Source: Prototheca cutis (lineage: Eukaryota > Chlorophyta > Trebouxiophyceae > Chlorellales > Chlorellaceae). Taken from it: a DNA stretch of 64,000 nt. Of the stretch, positions 1 through 9,834 are shown in pieces. Each line of letters opens with the position of its first letter. The first letter of the stretch is position 1. Below the pieces are notes generated by a model. The model searched no databases. It was given only the letters and a program-made list of their open reading frames with translations, and had not been told where the DNA came from. Location: assembly GCA_002897115.2 (NCBI GenBank), contig BCIH01000012.1, positions 700,275 through 764,274 of the forward strand. The letters run 5' to 3'. Both the position numbers and the translations under genes were made by a program.

Positions 1-2
1 GT

Positions 3-3000
3 GCGGTCAACACCAACGGTCGGGCCAGTTCCCTCACCGCCCCGCATGGCCCCAGCCAACAGGCTCTTCTCAGGGCCGCGCTGGTTGCCGGCCGGGCGCG
101 GCCCTCGGAGGTCGCAGGTATCCAGCTGCACAGCAACGGCACCGCGCTGGGCGACCCCATCGAGCTGGGGGCGCTGGCGGCCGTGATGCTGGAAGGCGAG
201 CGTCGATCGTCCCCGCTGGCGCTGGCCACCGTCAAGGGCTACACGGGCCACCAAGAAAGCGCGGCGGGCGCGGCGGGTCTGCTGGAAGCCGCCTGCGTGC
301 TGGCGCACGCGGCGGTGCCACCCGCGCTGCACCTGCGCACGCTCAACCCTCACGTCCGATCCGCGCTGCGCTCCGCGGAACGCAATGCTGTCAGCGTCGC
401 GCGCGGCGGACCGTTCGCGCTTCCCGCCCTGCACACGGGCATCAGCACCTTTGGCATCAGCTCCTTTGGCGCGCAGGGGACCAACGCGCACGCACTGCTG
501 GCCGCGACGGCTGGCGGCGCCGTGCATGACGAGGCGCTGTTTGTCGGCCCCGCAGGCTCGCCCGCGCCGTTCGCCGCGACTTGGCGCCCCGTCACCTGCT
601 GGCTCCCTGCCCGGCCCTCCGCACTGTTCGCCGCGGCCGCGGCCCCGCGCCGGGCACGGGGTGTCAAGGCCGCTGTGCTCATGCAGGGCAACCTTGCGGC
701 GTCGCCGGCGTTGGCGTACCTGTGGGACTTCCGTGTGGGCCGCGCCCCGCACCTGTCCCCGGCAGTGCCGATCGCCGCGCTGCTCGCGGCGCCCGACCTG
801 CTGTCCAGTGCCGACCGCCCTACAGCGCTGATCCGCGAAGCCGCACAGGCGGCCAGCATGCCGCTGCCTTCGCTCCAGCTCCGTGGAGGTCGTGCCAGTG
901 GTGCAGGCGGCGCAAACGGCAGCAACGGTCCGGGGGCTTCCCCCGCGGCTGCCTCGAGCGCCACGCTCACGCTGCGCGTCGTGCTGTCCACGGGCCTGGC
1001 CGAGGTGGAGGCCGGCGATGCCAAGCTGGCCACGGCGAGGCTGAAGCTGGTCCGAAGCGTCGCCAAGCCCGCGTACGCTGCTGTTGAGGCTGAAGCGTTG
1101 GAGGACATCGAGGCCATTGCAGGCTGCGAGAGCGACGGCGCAGTTGTGGCCACGGGCACGGCACGGCTGCCGATGGCATCGTCGGCGGCAGCTGGCTGCT
1201 CTGCATCAGCCCACACCATACTGGAGGGCATCGTGCACCGCCAGCTGTCCCAGGCGAGCGATGCATTGGTCCCGTGGGTGGCAACACTCGCACCCCCGGG
1301 CGATGCCAGCGGTTACCCGTCGGGCGCGCACCCTGCGCTGCTGGATGCCGCGCTTTCCAGCACGGGCTCGCTGGCCCGCGTCGGTGGTACCGTTCCGGGT
1401 ACTCTCACCCCGTCCCCGCTGACCTGGGTCAGCCGGATCGAGGCTCTTCTGGGCCGCAGCACCGACGGCCAGGCCGCCGTTGGAGTGACCGATGGCGCGG
1501 CACTCAGCGCATGCTTTGTCGAGGCCTCCGACGGCTGGAGCGCTGGCGCCGCGGGCCTGCAGGTCCCCGGCGCTGGCATTACCATGGCTGGCATCATGCT
1601 CGGCGAGCACGACACTTCGCCGGGCTCGCCTGGTCCCGTCACTGCCACCGCCACGGCCGTGCCCTCTGCAGGCGTCGCTGCTCCAGCAGTGGGAGTGACC
1701 GCTGGTGACGAGGATGAAGAGGACAGCGGCCATGCATTGGATGCAGAGCACCCGCTGCTGGCCATGTCTGAAGAGGAACGCATGCTGCATCTCCAGGCCC
1801 AGGTGAATGTTGTTAGGGGTTGTGGGGGAGCACGCTCAGTTTTTCCATCACATTGCATTGCATGCCGCTGCGATCTTCACAGACGTTCTGGTTGTGGTCA
1901 ACCCCCCTCCCTCTACCACCATTGCCAAAACCCCCGTGTCCGCCGCAGGTTATGGGCGAGGTGCGGCAGATGCTGGGACACCCTGTGCACCCCGATGAGC
2001 CGCTGATGATGGCTGGGCTGGATTCACGCGGCGGCATGGAGCTCAGAAGGTCCCTGGCCGATGCCATCGGCCTCCAGGTCCGTTTATTTTTTTTCATATT
2101 GGGAGAATTGTTGTTGTCCTGTTTAAGAAACCTCCTTGTCTACCCACACCATACACAAATAGTTGACCCCCCACCAACGACTACAAAAATATCATCCACT
2201 GCAGCTGCCCGTGACGTTGTTGTACGACTATCAGTCGATCAACGCGATCGTGGATTATCTCAACACAGCGGTGTCGGCTGCCCCTGGCGGTGGCGGCGCT
2301 GCTGGGTCGGAGAGCATGGAGAGCGAGGAAGAGAATGGGTCGGCCGGCTCGGCGAGCCCCCGGGGGCCGCCACCCCGGCGGGGCGCCGGCGGGGCTGCCG
2401 CAGCAGCAGACCGTCCTTCAGATCTGCTCAAGTTGCTGCGTGGCCCCGCGGCGCAGCGTCCGCTGTTCCTGGCGGCGCCCGGCGTGGCCAACGCGCAGGC
2501 GGCCTACTTCTCCTTCTCGCAGTACCTGCAGTGGAGCAGTCAGCCCATTTATGTGCTGGACAAGGACAACGACCTGGACGTCACGGCGCTGGCCCGGCAA
2601 AACGCCGAGGACATTGTGCGTGTGCAGCCTGAGGGGCCCTACCTGCTGGGCGGGCACTCGTATGGCGGCTGTGTCGCGTTGGAGATTGCCATGGTGCTCG
2701 AGTCCTGGGGCCTCGAGGTTGGGCTTGTGCTTGTTATGGACACCCCCGCAAGGCAGCAGATCCGCACGGCCCAACCGACGTCTGAGGCCGCGACGGAGGA
2801 GGACACGCTGGAACTTGTGGAGATGATCCTCGGCGCGCTGGGCCAGGACGCCGTCGGGCTGGGCGCCAGCATGGCCCACCCGCGTGAGTCGGAGCAATGG
2901 AAGGCCATGGACTTTGAGGGCAAGATCGAGTTCTTCGCGCCCATCTGGCGTGTCATGCGCGACGAACAGCTGTCCACAGAGGAGGTCAAGAAACAGGTGG

Positions 3001-3182
3001 AGCACGTCGCCCTGGTCACCAAGCAGGGAAGCAACATCTCCGACCTGCGCCATCACCACCACCTCGCCAAGGCCACCAAAGCGCCAGTCGTCTATTTCCG
3101 GGCCGCCAACCGCGGCATGTGCACTTACATGGACGACTCCCGCACGGGACCATACCCACACGGCCTCTGCTGGTGAGTCGGT

Positions 3183-3213
<31 letters not shown>

Positions 3214-5744
3214 GGGGGGGACGCTGTTGTTATTGCATGCCCTGCACTCTGTTCAAGCACATGAACCTGCCAAAAAAAAGCTCATGACCTGACAAGCAAC
3301 CGAACCACCACCACCACAGGTACGAGCTGTGTGAAGATCTGGAGGTGATTGACCTGCCCGGCGACCATTTCTCGGTGCTGCGGCAGGATGACCGCGACAT
3401 GAACTTGATTGTCATGGCCCTCAAGGTCAAGCTGGCGCCGTTTGGGTGGACGGAGATCCTGCACCGCGGCGGGCGCAAGGCTGGCGCCCCTGGGCCCAAC
3501 CTCGACATCCCCGACATCGACGCGTACCTGCAAAAGATGGGCGTCAGCGATGCCGCGCTGCGCAAACGCGTCGAGGCGCAACTGCCCGGGCTGGACGAAG
3601 ACGCGGTGACCGCGGCCATGGAAGCCGTGGCCGCCGAGCACGAGGTTGCGGCGGCCAACGCGGCGGCAAGGCATATCCCCGACGCCGGCTGGGGTGCTGC
3701 TCCGGTACTGGTGATCTGCGCCGACGCCAATGGCACCGCCGCAGGGCTGGAGGGCATGTTGGCGGGGCTGGACATGCCGGTGTTGTTGGTCAAGTTGCCT
3801 CAGGACGCTGCGCTGCTGGAAGCACCCAGCGTGCCGGAGCTGGCTTCGTTGACCGCCAAGGCGCTGCGTGGCCATGTCCCCACCTCGCGCCGGCTGCTGC
3901 TCGCGGGAGTCGGCTTTGGCGCGGTCGTCGCGCATGAGCTGGCGCTCCAGCTGTCCCAGCAGTCGGACCGTGTCCTGGGTCTGGTGCTCCTGGAAGGATG
4001 CCACGCCGTCCGCGCCGACAGGCTCCTGGATGGCAGTGGAGGTGCTTCTGCCAGGCGTGGCACCAAGACTGCAACACCAACACCGTCTCAAGCGGCCATC
4101 GCGAGGGCGGTGGAGACGGCGCAGGTCGCGGGGCTGCTGCACCCGCTCATCCACGGCGACGACGCGTCACGTGACGCGCCGTCGCTCGAAGCCTTTGCCA
4201 CGCGGCTGGCAGGGATTCCCGGGTTTGACGCGCAGCTCGACTACGTTGCGCTGTTCCGGCCCTCGGCCACCCGGCCAAAGGACTGGGACGAGCGCGTCAA
4301 CGCCCTGCTGTCGCGCCTGGCCTACTTCTCGGGCATCACCGCCGAGTATACACCCGGCGACGTGTTCCTGGGTCAAACCCTGGCTTTGTTAACAGCACCG
4401 TTGCCCACAGCGGCCGCTGTTGCTGCGGAGCCCGGTGAGGCGGCGCACGGCGCTTCCAACGTCGCTTCCGCGACGGCGTTGCGGGGCGTGCACGCGTCCT
4501 GGGCGTCCATCGCCTACCAGGTCCAGCCTCTGGATGCCGTCGTGCTGCAGGGCTCTTCTGTTGGGTCGAGCGCTTCGTCGCCCGACGACCAGCAGGTTAC
4601 GACCGCGCAGCGAGCCTCAGCCGCAACGTCCGAGCTACGTGCCGCGTTGTGGAGCTTGATCCGCCGAGCGGAGGAACGCGCGGCGGCGGGTGCCGAAGCC
4701 GCGCAGACGCCCACAACTGCTGGGCGGCTGACGCGCCGCATCTCGATGCCCGCTGCCGGCCCGGCCGTGGCGGCTGCGGCGGCTGCGGCCGTGGGCCTTT
4801 CCACCGACGGCCCGCCGCTGGAGACGACGACACTGGTGCTGCCCCTGAACAGGCTGTGCCCCGAGCGGCGATACATCTTGCGCCGGCCGACGGCGCTGCC
4901 CCAGGGCGGCACGCCCGCGGCGATGCTGCCCCGTGCGCCCCTGACCCGCATCCCGCTGTGGCTGGTCCACGGCGAGCGCGGCGACGTGTCTGGTGCGCAA
5001 AAGGAGCTCGCGGCGGCGCTGCCCCTCCCAGTGTACGGCCTCGCAATGGGCCCCGACGCCGACGCCTGCGGCACGCTGGCCGAGCTGGCCGAGCGGTACG
5101 CGGCCGCGCTGTGCGCGCTGCAGCCCGCAGGGCCCTACATCCTGCTGGGCTCCAGCGTCGGTGGCGTGCGCCTGGCGCACGCCGTGGCCGCTGCACTGCG
5201 CGCCGCCACGGGAGCCCGCGTGGCGCTGGTGGCGCTGGACGGCTGCGTGGGCACGCCCGCGCTGCCGCTGCACGATCCGGCCTGGTACGCGCTGTTCTAC
5301 CTGCTTCGTGAGGTGGGGGCGCTGCGCGGGTCCATGGGGGAGTTCGTCGACGTCGTGCGCAGCGCGGGGTCGCCCAGCGCGCAGCTCAAGCTTCTCAACG
5401 GCTTCCGGCCACGTGAACTGGTCAACGCCGAAGAAGCCTGGGACGCTGCGGTCTACACCACGCTCGACCGTGCGGGGCTGCTCAAGCGCCTCATGCGCGG
5501 GCCGGGTGGCGGCGCTGCGGCGCCCACTCCGCCGGATTTCGACGGACCCGTTGTGACCATCCTGCCGGAGGACCGCATCGGCGCACTGTTCTGGGAAGCC
5601 ACGGCACCCCACTGCGTCGGAGGACCCGCCCTCAACCTGGGCATCACAGCCATGCACACCGAGTGCCTGCTCACCGCACATGGCCGCCGCGAAGCTGTCG
5701 AGAAGATCGTCGCTGCGCTCAAGTTTATCCTCCAGCACCTGTGA
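3..5744 (+). CDS. Type I polyketide synthase, C-terminal part (KS end, DH-like, ACP, three TE-like domains)
   Basis: Partial at the left edge; 1,773 residues are visible. Exons 3-1802, 1949-2077, 2205-3172 and 3320-5744 join in phase. The first ~190 residues are the end of a ketosynthase: NTNG, the first catalytic His in HSNGTALGDPIE and the second in KGYTGHQESAAG. The active-site Cys lies upstream of the window. A DH-like double hot-dog region follows (HPALLDAAL near nt 1330-1356), with its N-terminal His apparently replaced. The acyl carrier site GLDSRGGMEL is in exon 2 (phosphopantetheine Ser). Three alpha/beta-hydrolase thioesterase-like domains complete the protein: TE1 (GHSYGG, Ser about residue 795, Asp in VMDTP, His in PGDHF), TE2 (GVGFG, no Ser) and TE3 (GSSVGG, with Asp and His candidates). 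The role should be condensation, carrying and release of a polyketide or very-long acyl chain; the product is unknown. A TGTAA element follows about 120 nt after the stop. Confidence 0.85.
1949..2300 (+). other. Acyl carrier protein domain of the polyketide synthase
   Basis: The domain is split by the intron 2078-2204. The first half carries LMMAGLDSRGGMELRR, the usual GxDS attachment motif for 4'-phosphopantetheine. The second half continues LPVTLLYDYQSINAIVDYL, the conserved PxTLxFDxPT helix region of carrier domains. It is followed by a low-complexity Gly/Ser/Pro linker and then TE1. Confidence 0.85.
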
Positions 5745-6372
5745 TCATATCGGTTTGTCCTGTCTCGCGGTGGACAACTCTTTGGTTGTTCCAAAGGGAA
5801 CGATGCCCCAGAGACTCTTCTTTTCCTGTTTTGCTTTGTTTTCCCTTTCCCTCGCTCGCTGATGTAACAGCTTCTCAAACGACAGGTACATAAAGNATTG
5901 ACAGATGCTTCGTTTGGGTGGCAAGTCAGGCCGCTCACCCTGTTTCAGTGANACACATGCATCACTGTTCCACATGCCAAGGCTAGGCCAGGAGTGATGA
6001 ATCGCGACGATATACTCAACGCACCATGGAGGTGAAGCTGAAATGCTGTACCCAGGCACTAGTCCTGGGGTTGACGGGGTAAACGGTACCCACCCCCCAG
6101 ACCAGGATAAAAAAAAGACATCACAGGGAAACGCCACGTCATAAGTATTGAGCACCGGGATGTGTTGTGCCCGGGGAGTGCACAGCACATTGCTCTGCCC
6201 CTGGGGGCCGCATGCGTCGTCAGGAGGGAAGATCTCAGCAACAGCGCAAGGTCCAGAATGAAGAGCCCNGACGTCGGGGTACAGACGGCTGAGCTGNCGT
6301 TTGAACGCCAAAGTTCGAGCTGAAAGCTTTGTCCTTAATCCCCCGACATTCCCACTCGTCTCACCCACTTGC
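5745..6372. other. Intergenic region between two convergent 3' ends
   Basis: This spacer lies between the polyketide synthase stop and the stop of the facing minus-strand gene. It contains four ambiguous bases and a TGTAA at 5863-5867, which is the usual green-algal polyadenylation signal. I see no gene in it. Confidence 0.6.
5863..5867 (+). promoter_or_regulatory. Candidate TGTAA polyadenylation signal
   Basis: TGTAA lies 119 nt after the polyketide synthase stop codon. Chlorophyte genes commonly use TGTAA in place of AATAAA. A five-base match is weak by itself; its position just past a stop is what supports it. Confidence 0.45.
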
Positions 6373-6635
6373 TCAGGAGATGTTGGGGCAGGTCTCGTAG
6401 GTGCACTTGCCGCCCGCGGGCAGGGCGCCCGTGGTGGCGTTGGTCTTCAGCAGGACAGGCGTGCCATCGCCGCAGAAGGAGATCCAGGGGCAGATGGTGT
6501 TGGCCGCGGCATTGCAGCTGTTGGTGGCAGCGGCCGTGCAGTCGGCGGCAGTCACCACAGTGGGCACCTCGTTGATGCTGCGCATCCACACCGGCTTGTA
6601 GTCCGCACCCTGGATGTGTGGTCAGGTGAATGTTG

Positions 6636-6720
<85 letters not shown>

Positions 6721-9066
6721 NNNNNNNNNNNNNNNNNNNNNNNNNNNNNNNNNNNNNNNNNNNNNNNNNNNNNNNNNNNNNNNNNNNNNNNNNNNNNNNN
6801 NNNNNNNNNNNNNNNNNNNNNNNNNNNNNNNNNNNNNNNNNNNNNNNNNNNNNNNNNNNNNNNNNNNNNNNNNNNNNNNNNNNNNNNNNNNNNNNNNNNN
6901 NNNNNNNNNNNNNNNNNNNNNNNNNNNNNNNNNNNNNNNNNNNNNNNNNNNNNNNNNNNNNNNNNNNNNNNNNNNNNNNNNNNNNNNNNNNNNNNNNNNN
7001 NNNNNNNNNNNNNNNNNNNNNNNNNNNNNNNNNNNNNNNNNNNNNNNNNNNNNNNNNNNNNNNNNNNNNNNNNNNNNNNNNNNNNNNNNNNNNNNNNNNN
7101 NNNNNNNNNNNNNNNNNNNNNNNNNNNNNNNNNNNNNNNNNNNNNNNNNNNNNNNNNNNNNNNNNNNNNNNNNNNNNNNNNNNNNNNNNNNNNNNNNNNN
7201 NNNNNNNNNNNNNNNNNNNNNNNNNNNNNNNNNNNNNNNNNNNNNNNNNNNNNNNNNNNNNNNNNNNNNNNNNNNNNNNNNNNNNNNNNNNNNNNNNNNN
7301 NNNNNNNNNNNNNNNNNNNNNNNNNNNNNNNNNNNNNNNNNNNNNNNNNNNNNNNNNNNNNNNNNNNNNNNNNNNNNNNNNNNNNNNNNNNNNNNNNNNN
7401 NNNNNNNNNNNNNNNNNNNNNNNNNNNNNNNNNNNNNNNNNNNNNNNNNNNNNNNNNNNNNNNNNNNNNNNNNNNNNNNNNNNNNNNNNNNNNNNNNNNN
7501 NNNNNNNNNNNNNNNNNNNNNNNNNNNNNNNNNNNNNNNNNNNNNNNNNNNNNNNNNNNNNNNNNNNTTTTTGGGGGGTGGGGGGGGGGGGATACAAACG
7601 AAATATATATGTTCAGTAGGCATCGTCCACAAAACACAATGTGTCATTAGTAATCATGTTGTTCAAGCCACCCCACCTCACTACTCCAAACGCACCTTGA
7701 CCTTGTTGAACTCGTTGGCAATGGCAGTGTATAGGTTGGAAGCGTAACTGTCCAGGTTGAAAAAAGCACCCAGGAACTTGATCCACTCAGCGCGCTGGAG
7801 TAGGCCTGTGTGTGTGTTTGGGGGGGGGGNGAGGGGGGGGGGGCTAAAAAGGCAGGCACTGGTGAGGTGTGATGATCCAGGAGTGGGCCTCCCAAACATG
7901 GCTCAAAAACATCCACCCCTAACCCCAAAACCCTTTCAAGACATCTATAAAAAGAAAATGCACCTGGGTCGGTGGCGGCGGAAAAGGTAAACTGCGTTGG
8001 CCACTCGCTGTTGCTGGAGGTCACAAGGCCATCGGTGTAGGGTCCGATGGTGGAGGCCAGTAGGGTGTCGTTGTCCAGGCTCAGGCTGTCGGGGGCGACG
8101 CGGTTGCACTGCTGCACCAGGCGCTGTCCGCAGGGAGCCACGACAAACTCGCTGACGTCATAGACACGATCAGTGACCCCCAGCAAGTCCAAAAACGCAT
8201 AAGGCACCGTCTCCGGCAGCGACACACTGGTCAAGGGGATGCTGAAGGAACGCAGGTCGGTGGGCACGTCGTTGGCGGCAGCACCGCACTGCGTCAGCAC
8301 GTACGCCTCGCCAGCCAGCGTGTTGTTCACCACCTGAATAATTGCGTGTGGTTTGGCGATTCATCGATTGGCTGTTGTAATGCATATTGATTGGTTGTGC
8401 GTGCTGAGGGATTTGGAGGGTGGAGGCTCATGGGAGAAGAGAGGGCTGGGGAAAGAGGTTTCAAGGGAGTCTCCAGCGCTCACGTTCAGTTTGCTGGGAA
8501 CTGGGCCATACCATACAAACCAAATACCTCGCGTGCACAAAACAAGGGCAGTCACAGCACTTGAGGCTTCCCCACCTTGTAGGTGTCGTAGTATGTAACG
8601 GTGAAGCCCGTGGTTGTCTCCACCTGGGGCAGTAGGAAGTTTGAGGGGTGGGTTCTTGCACAGCTCGGCCGGTCTCCCAACCCAATAGGACAGATCAGGG
8701 TGTTTACGTGAAGGGCGGCATCGACATGTCAGTGCGAGCCCCGTCTCCACCCCCGGCCGGGCCTCACACACATCCTCCCAAACCCAAACACATGATGAAA
8801 CCCAGCATCAATGTCCAGCGCCAGGTATCCTGCGCCGAGAGCAGACCAGCCTAAAGCCCCGTCGCCGGCGGCCGTACCTCGGTGCGCCCAGGCTCGCTGA
8901 TGACGGAGGAGCCCGACATCTGCAGCTCGCTGGGAAACAGCGAGGCATCGGCGTTGGAGTCGCCATACGCGCTCACGCAGTCGGCGTTGCTGGGGCGGGA
9001 GTAGCTTGTGCTCAGGGCACTCGCCGCTGCCAGGAGCAGGGCCAAGGCCAGCAGGGTGCGCGGCAT
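6373..9066 (-). CDS. Secreted periplasmic-binding-protein-like protein, interrupted by an assembly gap
   Basis: Exons on the minus strand are 9066-8878, 8623-8576, 8333-7964, 7805-7696 and, beyond the gap, 6609-6373. The phases of the first four agree. The N-terminus MPRTLLALALLLAAASAL is a clear signal peptide. Exon 2 reads VTYYDTYK and exon 3 continues NTLAGEAYVLTQCG, then SIPLTSVSLPETVPYAFLDLLGVTDRV and VAPCGQRL. This pattern fits the TroA/BtuF-type substrate-binding fold (iron-siderophore or cobalamin binders), which several algae encode as secreted proteins. Exon 4 has RAEWIKFLGAFFN, also typical of that group. The last exon is Cys-rich (CPWISFCGDG, CTYETCPNIS). One or more exons are lost in the gap, so the assignment of the last exon to this gene is an inference. 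Alternative: a general extracellular ligand-binding protein. Confidence 0.7.
6637..6720. repeat. Poly-C tract abutting the assembly gap
   Basis: A pure run of 84 C leads straight into the N block. On the strand of the gene it is a poly-G run inside an intron. The sequence after the gap starts with T and G runs, so a long homopolymer probably stopped the assembly. Confidence 0.95.
6721..7567. other. Assembly gap (N)
   Basis: A block of 847 undetermined bases inside the binding-protein gene. It must hide at least part of one intron and probably coding exons for the C-terminal lobe. Confidence 0.99.
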
Positions 9067-9834
9067 GGTGCGCTGGTGCGGCCCTGAACGTGCGTGAGTC
9101 GCAGGGGCGGTAGACCTTAAATTTCGAATTTAAAGGGTTTGCGCTGTTCTGTGACTGATCATCGAGAAATGTACGTTTGGCAGGTCCGCCTCCACGTTTG
9201 GGCCAAAAATGCGCTCGACTTGGGCCTCGCTTCCATGATGCGGCGTACTCGCGAGACGAGAGGGGAGTCCCCAATGCATTCGCCCCAGCACCCCGCATTG
9301 CCGGCCAGCGCTTCCAATTCCGGCGCGCATCAACACGCACGGCATTCTTAACGGTATTTGTACATGGAAACATAGCCATCCGACTTACGCACGAGGTGGA
9401 GCAAGGGGTTGGCGGTCGACGCCTGACGGCAGCCATCGCTCCGGGATTTCTGGCAGGCGACACCCCCTCATTGGAGCTATGAGCTATATGCCCACAAGCA
9501 GGTAATTACATTGCATATGCACTACTCTGGCTATGCGGGAGCAAGGCTGGTCTTGTGGCCCAGCGGAGGATCACCCAGCTCCCGGGCGCCCGTGGTCCAT
9601 GCCTATCCACCCCTGCCTCGCAGTGACGAGGAGGTTTACCTGTCCGATCCTCCCTCCGATTTGGACCCGGGATCCAGGACGGAAGACGTGAGCGTCTGGG
9701 GCCTGGGGCGTGCCTGGGTTTTGCGCGAACCGTGAGGGCAGCGCCGTGCATGGCTGATTGGTGAGGGGGAGCCCGTAATGGCACTGGGGCCCGCACCCCC
9801 TGACGGATGAACCGACCCCCCCGCGCAAACCCGC
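9067..9834. promoter_or_regulatory. Divergent promoter region between the binding-protein gene and Toc159
   Basis: 768 bp separate two head-to-head start codons (9066 minus, 9835 plus). The stretch holds an AT-rich inverted repeat 51-67 bp upstream of the minus-strand start. I see no coding sequence with support. Confidence 0.5.
9117..9133. repeat. Short AT-rich inverted repeat upstream of the binding-protein gene
   Basis: The arms TTAAATT and AATTTAA flank the spacer TCG. It stands out in a GC-rich region 51-67 bp before the start codon at 9066. It could be an operator-like site or core promoter; function is not known. Confidence 0.5.

Noticed and set aside
350..1790. Several minus-strand open frames of 180-300 codons opposite the polyketide synthase
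   Set aside because: They are shadows of the KS/DH coding frame without recognisable motifs.
6335..7747. Long open frames through the poly-C/poly-G tracts and the N gap, giving polyproline or polyglycine proteins
   Set aside because: They exist only because N and homopolymer sequence has no stops; they are artefacts of the gap.
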